DNA from: Idiomarina fontislapidosi | Lineage (GTDB): Bacteria > Pseudomonadota > Gammaproteobacteria > Enterobacterales > Alteromonadaceae | Reading direction: 5' to 3' | Length of the DNA: 64,000 bases | Assembly (NCBI RefSeq): GCF_003226255.1 | Contig: NZ_QJST01000001.1 | Span: forward strand, 124,001-188,000 | Shown here: in pieces, positions 27,093-36,797 of the stretch | Position numbering within the stretch: position 1 is the stretch's first letter | Layout of the letters: every line of letters starts with the position of its first letter | The notes under the pieces: model-generated | The model's input: the letters and a program-made list of their open reading frames with translations, nothing else | The model's database searches: none | What the model was told of the DNA's origin: nothing | Made by a program: the position numbers and the translations under genes

Positions 27093-28907
27093 TTAAGTCA
27101 TTAGACGTTGCGGTTGGACACGTGACCGGGCGTCTTTTGTTAACGGAACCACGCCGCCACTCAGTTGTTCAGCAAGCAGCTCCGCCAACACCGGGGCCGC
27201 CGTTAAGCCTCGTGAACCTAATCCGGTAAACAGCATCAGCTGGGGTTCTAAATAGCCAGCGGCGGGTTGATGATCAGGCGTGGTTGCTCTGATACTGACA
27301 CGGTGCCCGGTCACCGTAAGTCCGTCGCTCCAACGCTGTTGTGCACAAGCTGCCAGCGATTCACAATTGGCCTCATCAGCGCTTGACGAGGCATCGAGAT
27401 CGGCTTGATTGCGCTCGAATGTCGCACCAATGCAATGCTCACCTTGCTGAGCGGGAACCATATAGCCCTTGTAACACAGCACTTTGCTCAAGCCCACAGT
27501 CTCCGTCGTTGCTCGCACCATAGAGATCTGACCTTTTACCGGTGTGATCTTGAGTGTCTGGTTGGTTAATGCAGGCGATGCATGACCTCCCGCCAACACC
27601 ACCCGTGCCGCTGAGTAGGTTGCCTTAACTCCAACAACCGACCACGCATTTTGGGTTGGTTCGAGTTGTTTGACTGTATCGGTGACCCATTCATGAGCGT
27701 GCTCGGCGAATAACCCGTTGACCATTTCCTTTGGATTTAACCAGCCCGCCTCGGGATACAATAAGCTCGGCTGTTCAATCGCGAGGTTCGCCGTGCTAGA
27801 ACTCTGCTCGGGGGTCAGGGGTTGTACCGTCGCCTCGCTGTATTCGCATGCCGCCAGTTTATCCATGCGTTCAACCCGAGCACTGTTAAAGGCGGGTTGC
27901 ATGACTCCGGTGGCGAACCAATAACGGTCACGCCAGGGCGCATAATAGCTCAGTGCTGTTGAGGTTGCTTGTAAGTAAAACCGGCTCAGTGGTGTGCGCT
28001 CCGCGTGCAACAGTGGATACACTGCACCTTGCGGGTTGCCCGACGCACCATCGGCTTTGCCTTGACTGATAACTCGGCAGGGAATGTGACGTTGTTGTAG
28101 CGCCTGCACTAGACAAGCACTGGCAATACCGCCGCCGATGATGGTGACAGGGGTTTGATTGCGGCTGGGTTTTATCGTTGCGCTGGGGTACTCGCCCCAG
28201 AGCATTTCACGCTTGCGCCCAAATCCTTTGACTTTATGGATGTTGAATCCAGCAGCACTGAGGCCTCGTTTAACGATGCCTGCCGCCGTAAAAGTGGCAA
28301 AGGTGGTGTGCGCGTGCGCGCTGCATGCCATCGTTTCGAACAAGGCGGATTGCCACATCGCTGGGTTCTTGGCTGGCGCAAAGCCGTCTAAGAACCAGGC
28401 ATCGACACGCTCAGCCAAGCAGCTTTGCCATTCGTCCAAGGTATCCTCGATATCGCCTATCCATAAGTCGAGCACTACTCGTCCCTGGTCGAATAGTAAA
28501 CGGTGACAGCCAGGTTCAGTCGCCGGGTATTGCTCAAGCAGACTGTTCGCTACGTCGCTTACGGCGGGTAACGTGGCGAGTGCCTGTGTCAGCTGTTGTT
28601 TGCTCAGTGGGTACTTCTCGATGGAAACGAAATGCAAGCGTGTGCAGTGTTTTGCATGCGCACGGAAGTTCAGCCATGTCAGTAAAAAGTTCAGCCCCGT
28701 ACCAAAGCCTGTTTCTGTCACAACAAAGTCATATTGCGGTGGCAAGCTAGCCCAACGTTCGGGTATTCCGTTATGTTTAAGAAACACGTATTGGCTTTCA
28801 TCAATGCCACTGTCGACAGAAAAGTAAATGTCGTCAAACGCCTGTGAAACGGGCACGCCCGACGCGTTGAATTGAATTTTTGCATGATTTGGCATGCTGA
28901 ACACCAT
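27093..28907 (-). CDS. mnmC: Bifunctional tRNA 5-methylaminomethyl-2-thiouridine biosynthesis protein MnmC
   Basis: The 604-residue fusion has an N-terminal SAM-dependent methyltransferase domain (FVVTETGFGTGLNFL, DAWFLDGFAPAKNP) and a C-terminal FAD oxidoreductase domain (VTIIGGGIASACLVQAL). The FAD part turns cmnm5s2U34 into nm5s2U34, and the methylase part turns this into mnm5s2U34 at the wobble base of several tRNAs. Both domains look intact. The start may be ATG 28907 or ATG 28895; the latter gives an N-terminus closer to E. coli. It is divergent from fabB, as in E. coli. Confidence 0.94.
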   Translation of the reverse strand: MVFSMPNHAKIQFNASGVPVSQAFDDIYFSVDSGIDESQYVFLKHNGIPERWASLPPQYDFVVTETGFGTGLNFLLTWLNFRAHAKHCTRLHFVSIEKYPLSKQQLTQALATLPAVSDVANSLLEQYPATEPGCHRLLFDQGRVVLDLWIGDIEDTLDEWQSCLAERVDAWFLDGFAPAKNPAMWQSALFETMACSAHAHTTFATFTAAGIVKRGLSAAGFNIHKVKGFGRKREMLWGEYPSATIKPSRNQTPVTIIGGGIASACLVQALQQRHIPCRVISQGKADGASGNPQGAVYPLLHAERTPLSRFYLQATSTALSYYAPWRDRYWFATGVMQPAFNSARVERMDKLAACEYSEATVQPLTPEQSSSTANLAIEQPSLLYPEAGWLNPKEMVNGLFAEHAHEWVTDTVKQLEPTQNAWSVVGVKATYSAARVVLAGGHASPALTNQTLKITPVKGQISMVRATTETVGLSKVLCYKGYMVPAQQGEHCIGATFERNQADLDASSSADEANCESLAACAQQRWSDGLTVTGHRVSIRATTPDHQPAAGYLEPQLMLFTGLGSRGLTAAPVLAELLAEQLSGGVVPLTKDARSRVQPQRLMT

Positions 28908-29103
28908 GAATTCTTTATCAATGATCGCTATAATAACAACTTTGAAACTAATCGTTGACGACTTTTAACGCGTTATTGATGACACTGTGGTCGATAAGAA
29001 AAATTTCTCGACAAAGCAGACCACCTGTTGACCCGTTGTTCGTTACCATACAACATAAGAAAAGTTTTAATTTATCGGCCCATCGCCAATACAGGAATAA
29101 GTA

Positions 29104-30318
29104 ATGAGAAGAGCTGTGATTACCGGCCTCGGTATCGTATCGAGTATCGGAACCAATCAGAAAGAAGTCCTTGAATCGCTTCGCACCGGCAAATCGGGCA
29201 TTGAGCGTTCAGAATCCTTTGCAGAAATGGGACTACGTTGCCAAGTCTGGGGTCCTGTTCGCCTAGACGTCAAAGACCATATCGACCGTAAAGCGTTGCG
29301 TTTTATGGGTGATTCGGCTGCTTATGCCTACATTGCAATGCAGCAGGCTATCGAAGACGCAGGCTTAACCGAAGAAGAAGTATCCAACCATCGTACAGGT
29401 TTGGTCGTCGGTTCAGGTGGCGCATCAGGCGAGCACCAGGTTGCGGCTGCGGACACGCTGCGTGAGCGTGGCGTTAAACGTGTGGGTCCTTACATGGTTC
29501 CGCGTTGCATGGCGTCGACCACGTCGGCATGTTTGGCAACGCCGTTTAAAATTAAAGGCACCAACTATTCAATCAGCTCAGCGTGTGCGACGTCAGCGCA
29601 CTGTATCGGTCACGCACTCGAGCTTATTCAGTTCGGCAAGCAAGACCGCGTATTCGCAGGTGGTGGTGAAGAACTGCACTGGACCTTAGGTATGGAATTC
29701 GATGCCATGGGCGCATTGAGTACTAAGTATAACGATACGCCTGAAAAAGCGTCGCGCACGTACGACCGTGATCGTGATGGTTTCGTGCCTGCTGGCGGCG
29801 GTGGTATTCTCGTCATCGAAGAACTCGAAGCGGCAAAAGCACGTGGTGCGAAAATTTACGCGGAAATCGTTGGTTACGGCGCAACTTCAGACGGCTATGA
29901 CATGGTTGCCCCTTCGGGCGAAGGCGCTATTCGCTGTATGAAGATGGCGATGGAAACTGTCGATTCACCGATCGATTATTTGAATACGCACGGCACCAGC
30001 ACACCGGTTGGCGACGTGAAAGAACTTGAAGCCATCCGTGAAGTGTTCCCAGAGAAGACCCCGTTTATCAGCGCGACCAAAGCTATGACCGGTCACGCTC
30101 TAGGTGCGGCGGGTGTGCACGAGGCTATCTACTCTTTATTAATGATGAAAAACGGCTTTGTAACACCGAGCATTAATATCGATAACCTTGACGACGCCGC
30201 TGAAGGCATGAACATCGTTCGTGAGCCGACTGAGGCTAAGTTGCGTACGGTGATGTCGAACAGTTTCGGGTTTGGTGGTACCAATGCATCGTTGGTACTA
30301 CGTGAATACCAAGATTAA
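29104..30318 (+). CDS. fabB: 3-oxoacyl-ACP synthase I (FabB)
   Basis: The 404-residue condensing enzyme elongates acyl-ACP and is needed for unsaturated fatty acids. The triad is complete: Cys161 (SSACATSAH), His296 ([11 protein letters not shown]) and His331 ([10 protein letters not shown]). ATG at 29104 follows AGGAA by 5 nt. No clear FabR or FadR site was recognised in the 196 bp upstream. pdxB begins directly after its stop. Confidence 0.96.
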   Translation: MRRAVITGLGIVSSIGTNQKEVLESLRTGKSGIERSESFAEMGLRCQVWGPVRLDVKDHIDRKALRFMGDSAAYAYIAMQQAIEDAGLTEEEVSNHRTGLVVGSGGASGEHQVAAADTLRERGVKRVGPYMVPRCMASTTSACLATPFKIKGTNYSISSACATSAHCIGHALELIQFGKQDRVFAGGGEELHWTLGMEFDAMGALSTKYNDTPEKASRTYDRDRDGFVPAGGGGILVIEELEAAKARGAKIYAEIVGYGATSDGYDMVAPSGEGAIRCMKMAMETVDSPIDYLNTHGTSTPVGDVKELEAIREVFPEKTPFISATKAMTGHALGAAGVHEAIYSLLMMKNGFVTPSINIDNLDDAAEGMNIVREPTEAKLRTVMSNSFGFGGTNASLVLREYQD

Positions 30319-31488
30319 TTGACGTTGAATCGGTCCCAGCGTATCCATATCGTTGCCGATCAAAATATTCCTGCGTTGCCTGAGCTACTAGGCAACGTAG
30401 GAAACCTCTCTTGCTACACAGACAGAACCCCACCGCCTGAATTACTCAGAACTGCGGACGCACTCTTGGTTAGGTCGATCACTCAGGTCGATGAAACCTT
30501 ACTGCAGCACGCACCACAGCTTAAGTTTGTTGCGACAGCGACGATAGGCAAAGAGCATTTGGATAGCGTGGCACTTGCGGCTCGAAATATCCAGTGGACC
30601 AACGCGCCAGGCTGTAACGCCGATTCGGTGGGCGAGTATGTATTGGCAGCGGTGTTGCATGTGTTACGTGAGCAAAACCGACTTAACGATGTATTGGATT
30701 TGGATGTTGCTATCGTGGGCGCTGGTCATACGGGAACAGCAACCGGACAGCGATTAGCCGCGTTGGGGATGAATGTACATTATTATGATCCCCCCTTAGC
30801 GGAGCAAGGCGATACTCGGGCACATGCGCATTGGCAACGGGTGCTGACTTCCGACATTATAAGTTTACACGTACCGCTGACACATGATGGTTTGTATCCA
30901 ACGCATCACCTTATCGACATTGAGACTTTGCAGTCATTGCACCCAGGACAACTGCTGATTAATGCCTGTCGCGGTGCCGTGGTCGATAATCAAGCCGTCG
31001 TGCGTCGCTGTGAGCAAGGCGAATGTCCAACACTGGTCTTTGATGTATTTGAACACGAGCCTGCGATCGATGCAGCGATGCTACCGCACCTTGCCATTGC
31101 TACTCCTCACATTGCGGGGCATAGCTTAGAAGGCAAGGTCGGCGGGGCTCACCAAGTGACCACCGCATTATGTAAGCACTTTGGCATTGCGTTTGAAATG
31201 TCACTCAGTGATGTGCTTCCTTCCGTTGATTGGCGTACGCTAGGCGCCGTGAGTATTCAGCGACTGCCTGATTTAGCTGAGCTCATTCTATCGCTCTATC
31301 CCATCATTGAAGATGACCGTCGTTTACGCGTTGATAGCGTTACGGCAGCGGGTTTTGATCACCTGCGCAAGAACTACCGTAAAGATAATCCTCGGCGACA
31401 ACTCAACAATCAGCGTATTGCGTGTCATAATGCAGCACAGGTTATTCGATTTAGACAACTTGGTTTTAACGCATACCAAGTTTGTTAA
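30319..31488 (+). CDS. pdxB: Erythronate-4-phosphate dehydrogenase (PdxB)
   Basis: The 389-residue D-2-hydroxyacid dehydrogenase catalyses the second step of pyridoxal 5'-phosphate synthesis. RIHIVADQNIP matches the PdxB N-terminus, VAIVGAGHTGTATGQRL is the NAD loop, and the catalytic Arg, Glu and His are in NACRGAVVD, DVFEHEP and TPHIAGHS. No ATG or GTG precedes the conserved start region: the candidates are TTG 30319, abutting the fabB stop, or TTG 30325. There is no clear SD, so translation is probably coupled to fabB. Confidence 0.93.
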   Translation: MTLNRSQRIHIVADQNIPALPELLGNVGNLSCYTDRTPPPELLRTADALLVRSITQVDETLLQHAPQLKFVATATIGKEHLDSVALAARNIQWTNAPGCNADSVGEYVLAAVLHVLREQNRLNDVLDLDVAIVGAGHTGTATGQRLAALGMNVHYYDPPLAEQGDTRAHAHWQRVLTSDIISLHVPLTHDGLYPTHHLIDIETLQSLHPGQLLINACRGAVVDNQAVVRRCEQGECPTLVFDVFEHEPAIDAAMLPHLAIATPHIAGHSLEGKVGGAHQVTTALCKHFGIAFEMSLSDVLPSVDWRTLGAVSIQRLPDLAELILSLYPIIEDDRRLRVDSVTAAGFDHLRKNYRKDNPRRQLNNQRIACHNAAQVIRFRQLGFNAYQVC

Positions 31489-31503
31489 GCTTTAGGAGTG
31501 AAT

Positions 31504-32520
31504 ATGGCAGAAGGTTTTCGCGTCGCCGTTTTAGGGGCGACAGGTCTTGTTGGTCAACAAATGATCGATATTTTGCAGCAGCGCGACTTCCCCGTTGCAC
31601 AGCTTTTTCCGTTAGCCAGCGCTCGTTCGGCGGGTGCCACGGTTAGCTTTAAAGGCGAAGACATCGAAGTCATTGATGCAGACACCTTTGACTGGAGCGA
31701 GGCGGATATTGGTTTCTTCTCGGCGGGTGGTTCGATTTCAAAGGTTTTTGCACCCAAAGCAGCTGAAGCAGGCTGCGTGGTCATCGATAATACATCCGAG
31801 TTTCGATACGAGCCCGACATTCCACTAGTGGTGCCAGAAGTGAATGGGTGGGCATTGGCAGATTTTAGAAATCGTAACATTATTGCCAACCCTAACTGCT
31901 CGACTATTCAGATGATGGTCGCGTTAAAGCCGTTGCACGATGCGGTGGGTATTGAGCGTATCAACGTCGCGACATATCAGTCGGTGTCAGGCGCCGGTAA
32001 AGAAGCGATGGAAGAGCTGGCGAAGCAGACGGCCGAGTTATTAAACGCGAAAGAGCCGACGGTCAGCCAGTTCAGTCGTCAGATCGCGTTTAACTGTATC
32101 CCGCAGATTGATGTATTCCAAGATAATGACTACACCAAAGAAGAGATGAAAATGGTGTGGGAAACGCAGAAAATCTTGAATGATCAAAGTATTCGCGTTA
32201 ACCCTACAGCGGTACGTGTACCCGTATTCTTTGGTCATGCCGAGGCCATTCACATTGAGACACGTCAGCCAATTACTGCTGAGTACGCAAAAGATTTACT
32301 GCGCGACGCTCCAGGTGTAACACTGTGTGAAGATAGACAAGATTTTCCGACCCAAGTTGGCAATGCAGCAGGCAAAGATGATGTCTTTGTCGGTCGTATT
32401 CGCGAAGACATCAGTCATCCTCAAGGGCTGAATTTATGGGTAGTCTCGGACAATATTCGTAAGGGAGCGGCGACTAACTCGATTCAGATTGCTGAGCTAC
32501 TTATTAAAGAGTACTGGTAA
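31504..32520 (+). CDS. asd: Aspartate-semialdehyde dehydrogenase
   Basis: ATG 31504 is preferred, 5 nt after TAGGAG; a GTG at 31498 overlaps the SD. The 338-residue enzyme has the NADP loop VLGATGLVGQQM, the catalytic Cys in NPNCSTIQ and His in FFGHAEAIH. It reduces aspartyl phosphate to the semialdehyde that feeds lysine/diaminopimelate, threonine and methionine synthesis. It lies between pdxB and fimV, in a gene order common in gammaproteobacteria. Confidence 0.94.
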   Translation: MAEGFRVAVLGATGLVGQQMIDILQQRDFPVAQLFPLASARSAGATVSFKGEDIEVIDADTFDWSEADIGFFSAGGSISKVFAPKAAEAGCVVIDNTSEFRYEPDIPLVVPEVNGWALADFRNRNIIANPNCSTIQMMVALKPLHDAVGIERINVATYQSVSGAGKEAMEELAKQTAELLNAKEPTVSQFSRQIAFNCIPQIDVFQDNDYTKEEMKMVWETQKILNDQSIRVNPTAVRVPVFFGHAEAIHIETRQPITAEYAKDLLRDAPGVTLCEDRQDFPTQVGNAAGKDDVFVGRIREDISHPQGLNLWVVSDNIRKGAATNSIQIAELLIKEYW

Positions 32521-32634
32521 TCGCTCGGTGGTTTAGCGTAAAGTTTTATCATTAACTGCCGTTAAATAGACCAATGGAATGTGGGTAAGAGAACGAACAT
32601 GAATGTTTCCCAAACAAATGATAATAAAGGGATT

Positions 32635-35010
32635 ATGGCATTGATTAAGCATCTAAAACGAGGCTTGATTGCGTCGAGCGCAATCGCAGTCTTGTCATTT
32701 GCTCCGTTGTCTGCCCACGTTTATGCGCAAGATGGGACCATTATCAAAGGTCCTAAAGGCGCAGAGTCTACTGATGTTCGTATGGGGGACGAGCGCTACG
32801 GTCCTATCCAGTCTTCAGATACGTTATGGTCGATCGCCTCTGAATACCGACCGCACTCGAGCGTTACTGTTTATCAAACCATGGCTGCAATTGTGCAAGC
32901 CAATCCCCGTGCATTTGTTGATGGCAATATGAACCGTATGCTCGACGGTTTTTATTTGCGCATACCCAGTTTACAAGAAATTAAAATGGTTAACCCTGAG
33001 GCCGCGCGTCGACAGGTGATGGCCGATGAGTCGTTAGAAGAGAAGCAACAACGGCTTGCTGAGATAGAGCAGCAAGCGCAACAGACACAAGCCGACCAAC
33101 AACAGTTGCTCGAACAAGCGCGAGAAAAAGCGGAACAAGCGATTCAACAAGTTGAGTCGCGGCAGCAGAATAATTTTGCCGACTTGCAGGCGCGGGTTGA
33201 TGACTCCATGAGAGCGGTTGAGCAAGTCTATGCAGAAAACGAGTCGATTCAGCAGCGTTTAGATGACCTTGCTGAGCGTATTGCGTCTCTGTCTGAGCAA
33301 CTTAAGCAAACAGATGTGCTCGAATCTCAGTTTGAGCAGTTGCTTGAACAACAAGAAGCGTTGTTGAATCAAAAACAAGAGGCTGAAACTTCGGGGGTCT
33401 CTGAGTGGCTTCAGAATCCTCTCAATATTGCCTTACTCTCGATTGTACCTGCGTTACTGATATTTGGAGTCATATACTTCTTATTCTTCTGGCGGAAAAA
33501 AGCTGATGCTGAAAGTGCAGACTCGGGTGAACAAAAGCAAGAGCTAACGGAAGAGCAAGCAGCCGAGCAACTTGATCGTGAGCTAATGGGGGGGACCGCC
33601 ACCCAAAACGATGCAAGTGATGGCTTATTTGACTTGGATGATAGCAGCGAGCTCGATGATGATGACGATGAAGGTGATGATCTCAGTGACTTAGAGGCCG
33701 AACTGGCAAATTCAAATGCTGCATTGGATGATGACTTTAGTATTCAGCTCGATGATGATGAGTCGGATGATGAAGCCAGCCAAGAAGGTGAAACCGATGA
33801 GTTGGATGAGCAAGTACTGCCAGGGAGCGAAGAACCCGAAGCCGTTGAGCAAGATGAATCCGAAGAAGCCGATAAAGACGATGACGAAACTGATTTAGAC
33901 GCCGAGCCGGATGAGGACGATAATGAAGCGAGTTCAGAGTTATCGCAGGAAGAGCTGGATAGGCTATTTGGTGAAGCGGAAGCTGATGAGGAACCAGCGC
34001 TTGATCTTGACTTAGATGAGGCTGATGAATCATCAGCACAAGCTGAACAGGAGTCCGCGCCCGAGTCAGAACCAGAACCCGAGTCAGAACCAGAACCCGA
34101 GTCAGAACCAGAACCCGAGTCAGAACCAGAACCCGAGCCAGAGCCAGAACCCGAGTCAGAACCAGAATCAGAGCCAGAGCCAGAATCAGAACTCGATGAA
34201 GCTGACGATGGCGATCAACCCGATGAGACTGAAGCAGACGACGTCGATGAAGCTTCGAGCCAAGAGTCGAGTGAAGATGCGGCTAGCGATGATGAGCTCG
34301 TTAGCGAAGATATTTTTGATGAGCAAGAAGCGGCTGCTGCTACCGATGAGGAACCTGAACAAGAAGCGTCAGATGAAGCACCGCAATCTGAATCAGAAGA
34401 GGAGACCTCGGGTACCGAATTTGATGATGGCGAGCATGATAATCCGCTTGATGATGCACTAGCCCAATTGGGGATCGAGCCGGATGAACAAGCTGACGAC
34501 GAAATTGAAGATGTTTCAGAAGAAGACATGGATCAGTTGTTATCAGAATCAGCAGAAGTTGAGCAGTCTCTGAATGATATCGCTGAGGATGAAACGGAAT
34601 CCGAAGGCGAACAACAGCGTGATGAGTCAGCGGACCCAGAGCCGAGCGAACCTGACTTAGTTGAGCAAGATAATCGTGAATCGGCTGAGGAACCTGAGCA
34701 AGCTGCGTCAGATAATGAGTACGTTGATATTGATGATTTGATGGAAGAGGCGGATAACGAGGAAGAAACAGACAATTATACGTCTGAGAACGTCGGCCGT
34801 GTGCTCGGCGATGAAGATGGCTCGCAAACCGAGCAATCATCTACCGATGACGCTGATGAAGAACGGTTAGGTCAGCTTGACCTCGCACGCGCCTATATTG
34901 ATATGGACGAGAAAGAAGACGCGGAGCAGATACTTGTGGGCTTATCAGAAGGTGATGATGAGATCGCGGATGAAGCTCGCACTTTATTAAAACGTCTACA
35001 GTCGGAATAA
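32635..35010 (+). CDS. fimV: FimV/HubP-family polar landmark protein
   Basis: I prefer ATG 32635 (AAGGG just before; the signal peptide follows at once, ending VYA/QDG), 791 residues; ATG 32599 and GTG 32581 are in frame. Order: signal peptide, FimV LysM-like domain (YGPIQSSDTLWSIA), coiled coil (about 115-240, Gln/Glu-rich), one membrane helix (about 266-290, ending FFWRKK), a very acidic cytoplasmic region with SEPEPE repeats, and the C-terminal FimV TPR-like domain (GQLDLARAYIDMDEKEDAEQ). FimV/HubP proteins bind peptidoglycan and organise the cell pole, including type IV pili and flagella. The asd-fimV-truA order supports the call. Confidence 0.92.
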   Translation: MALIKHLKRGLIASSAIAVLSFAPLSAHVYAQDGTIIKGPKGAESTDVRMGDERYGPIQSSDTLWSIASEYRPHSSVTVYQTMAAIVQANPRAFVDGNMNRMLDGFYLRIPSLQEIKMVNPEAARRQVMADESLEEKQQRLAEIEQQAQQTQADQQQLLEQAREKAEQAIQQVESRQQNNFADLQARVDDSMRAVEQVYAENESIQQRLDDLAERIASLSEQLKQTDVLESQFEQLLEQQEALLNQKQEAETSGVSEWLQNPLNIALLSIVPALLIFGVIYFLFFWRKKADAESADSGEQKQELTEEQAAEQLDRELMGGTATQNDASDGLFDLDDSSELDDDDDEGDDLSDLEAELANSNAALDDDFSIQLDDDESDDEASQEGETDELDEQVLPGSEEPEAVEQDESEEADKDDDETDLDAEPDEDDNEASSELSQEELDRLFGEAEADEEPALDLDLDEADESSAQAEQESAPESEPEPESEPEPESEPEPESEPEPEPEPEPESEPESEPEPESELDEADDGDQPDETEADDVDEASSQESSEDAASDDELVSEDIFDEQEAAAATDEEPEQEASDEAPQSESEEETSGTEFDDGEHDNPLDDALAQLGIEPDEQADDEIEDVSEEDMDQLLSESAEVEQSLNDIAEDETESEGEQQRDESADPEPSEPDLVEQDNRESAEEPEQAASDNEYVDIDDLMEEADNEEETDNYTSENVGRVLGDEDGSQTEQSSTDDADEERLGQLDLARAYIDMDEKEDAEQILVGLSEGDDEIADEARTLLKRLQSE
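34063..34188 (+). repeat. 18-bp tandem repeat inside fimV (in-frame VNTR)
   Basis: The unit GAGTCAGAACCAGAACCC occurs four times without change (34063-34134), then three times with base changes (34135-34188). Each unit codes for ESEPEP. Copy-number changes would keep the frame and only alter the length of the acidic linker. Confidence 0.93.
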
Positions 35011-35031
35011 TTAAGTTCGTAAGGGAGTTGT

Positions 35032-35817
35032 ATGCGAATTGCATTAGGACTGGAGTACGATGGGCGCGCCTATTATGGATGGCAACGCCAACGTGAAGTA
35101 GACTCGGTACAGCAGCGCTTGGAAGAGGCGCTTAGTAAAGTGGCCGATGAACCAGTCGAAACGGTCTGTGCAGGACGCACCGATGCGGGGGTTCATGCGA
35201 CCAACCAAGTGGTGCATTTTGATGTATCGAACCAACGCAGAGCGGCGGCTTGGACACTGGGCGTAAACAGTCATTTACCCGCAGACATCGCTGTGCGATG
35301 GGCGCAGGAGGTCGATGATAGTTTTAGTGCTCGGTTCAGTGCGACGGCGCGTCGTTATCGTTATATCATCGCCAATAATCCACTCAGACCCGGCATCCAC
35401 AGCCACGGTGTAAGCCACTATCACCACCCGTTAGATGTTGACGCCATGCAGGCGGCAACCCCAGCTTTGCTCGGTGAACATGACTTTAGTGCGTTTCGTG
35501 CGGCGCAGTGTCAATCGCACTCGGCTCATCGTGAAGTCACCCATCTTAACGTTCATCGACGGGGCGACTTTATTATTGTTGATATCAAAGCCAATGCCTT
35601 TTTACATCATATGGTGCGTAATATTGTCGGTAGTCTGATTGTGATTGGGCGTCACCAACAACCCCCTAGCTGGCTTGGTGAGTTGTTAGCTGGCAAAGAT
35701 CGGACCTTAGCGGCGGCGACCGCTAAACCGGGTGGCTTGTACCTGGTTGAAGTGGACTATCCAGCGCCTTGGCAACTCCCTCAAGCGGAGCCGGGTCCGC
35801 TTTGGTTTACAGAGTAA
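35032..35817 (+). CDS. truA: tRNA pseudouridine(38-40) synthase TruA
   Basis: The 261-residue enzyme isomerises uridines 38-40 in the anticodon stem. The catalytic Asp51 is in [14 protein letters not shown] 35032 follows AAGGGAG by 6 nt. It lies 21 bp after fimV, in the usual order. Confidence 0.95.
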   Translation: MRIALGLEYDGRAYYGWQRQREVDSVQQRLEEALSKVADEPVETVCAGRTDAGVHATNQVVHFDVSNQRRAAAWTLGVNSHLPADIAVRWAQEVDDSFSARFSATARRYRYIIANNPLRPGIHSHGVSHYHHPLDVDAMQAATPALLGEHDFSAFRAAQCQSHSAHREVTHLNVHRRGDFIIVDIKANAFLHHMVRNIVGSLIVIGRHQQPPSWLGELLAGKDRTLAAATAKPGGLYLVEVDYPAPWQLPQAEPGPLWFTE

Positions 35818-35848
35818 GAAAAAACAGCGACTGTTACGACCTCTTTGC

Positions 35849-35876
35849 TTGACCCATTTGTGCTACCATGTAATCT
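35849..35876 (+). promoter_or_regulatory. Candidate sigma-70 promoter for accD
   Basis: TTGACC, a 16-nt spacer and TAATCT lie 40 bp before accD. The -35 is good and the -10 weak. Confidence 0.35.
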
Positions 35877-35915
35877 ATTCAAAATTTTTTATCAGAGCTG
35901 ATTAAGCGGACCATT

Positions 35916-36797
35916 ATGAGCTGGATTGAACGTATTCTTGCTAAACCTAAAGTCAACAAACGTCGCAATGTTCCAGAGGGTGTTTGGAGCAAATGTGCAG
36001 CCTGTGATGCGATTTTGTATCGCAATGACTTAGATCGGAGTTTAAATGTCTGCCCTAAATGCGGGCACCACATGCGCTTGACCGGCCGTGAACGTTTACG
36101 CATCTTTTTAGATGAGTCTGGTGTTTCGGAGATTGCTGCCGATCTTGAGCCTAAAGATATTCTCAAGTTTAAAGACTCAAAGAAATATAAAGACCGTATT
36201 TCTGCGGCCCAGAAAAGCAGTGGCGAGAAAGATGCCTTAATTGCTCAACGCGGCACCGTACTGGGTGTGCCTGTGGTCGCTGTGGCGTTCGACTTTAACT
36301 TCATGGGCGGCTCTATGGCGTCAGTGGTGGGCGCTAAATTTGTGCAAGCGGCTGAACTGTGTCTTAAGCACAACCTACCGCTGGTATGCTTCTCGGCATC
36401 GGGCGGCGCACGCATGCAAGAAGCATTGATGTCATTGATGCAGATGGCAAAAACGTCGGCCGCATTGGCGAAGATGAGTGAAGCGGGTTTACCCTATATC
36501 TCGATATTGACCGATCCGACCATGGGAGGCGTCAGCGCCAGTTTAGCGATGCTTGGTGATGTGCATATCGCAGAGCCCAAGGCATTGATTGGCTTTGCGG
36601 GCCCGCGCGTTATCGAACAAACTGTACGTCAAACCTTGCCGGAAGGCTTCCAACGTGCAGAGTTTCTGCTTGAACACGGTGCGATAGACATGATTGTTGA
36701 TCGTCGCGAAATGCGTGCCACGGTAGCCCGGTTACTGGCGAAGTTTCAAAACCTCGAAAGCCCAGCGCAAAGCGAAATGGAAGCAGCTGATTTGTGA
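35916..36797 (+). CDS. accD: Acetyl-CoA carboxylase carboxyltransferase subunit beta
   Basis: The 293-residue subunit joins AccA to transfer the carboxyl group from biotin to acetyl-CoA, the first step of fatty acid synthesis. The N-terminal four-Cys zinc ribbon is intact (CAACDAI...CPKCGHHM) and the crotonase-like core carries [10 protein letters not shown] and [12 protein letters not shown]. Its stop overlaps the folC start (TGATG). Confidence 0.96.
   Translation: MSWIERILAKPKVNKRRNVPEGVWSKCAACDAILYRNDLDRSLNVCPKCGHHMRLTGRERLRIFLDESGVSEIAADLEPKDILKFKDSKKYKDRISAAQKSSGEKDALIAQRGTVLGVPVVAVAFDFNFMGGSMASVVGAKFVQAAELCLKHNLPLVCFSASGGARMQEALMSLMQMAKTSAALAKMSEAGLPYISILTDPTMGGVSASLAMLGDVHIAEPKALIGFAGPRVIEQTVRQTLPEGFQRAEFLLEHGAIDMIVDRREMRATVARLLAKFQNLESPAQSEMEAADL

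Noticed and set aside
34063-34188. Possible CRISPR-like array
   Set aside because: The 18-bp units are directly adjacent with no spacers and keep the fimV reading frame.
33737-34840. Long open frames on the opposite strand and other frames of fimV, rich in Ser or Gln-Asn
   Set aside because: They come from the low-complexity acidic repeats of fimV, have no SD, and resemble no protein.
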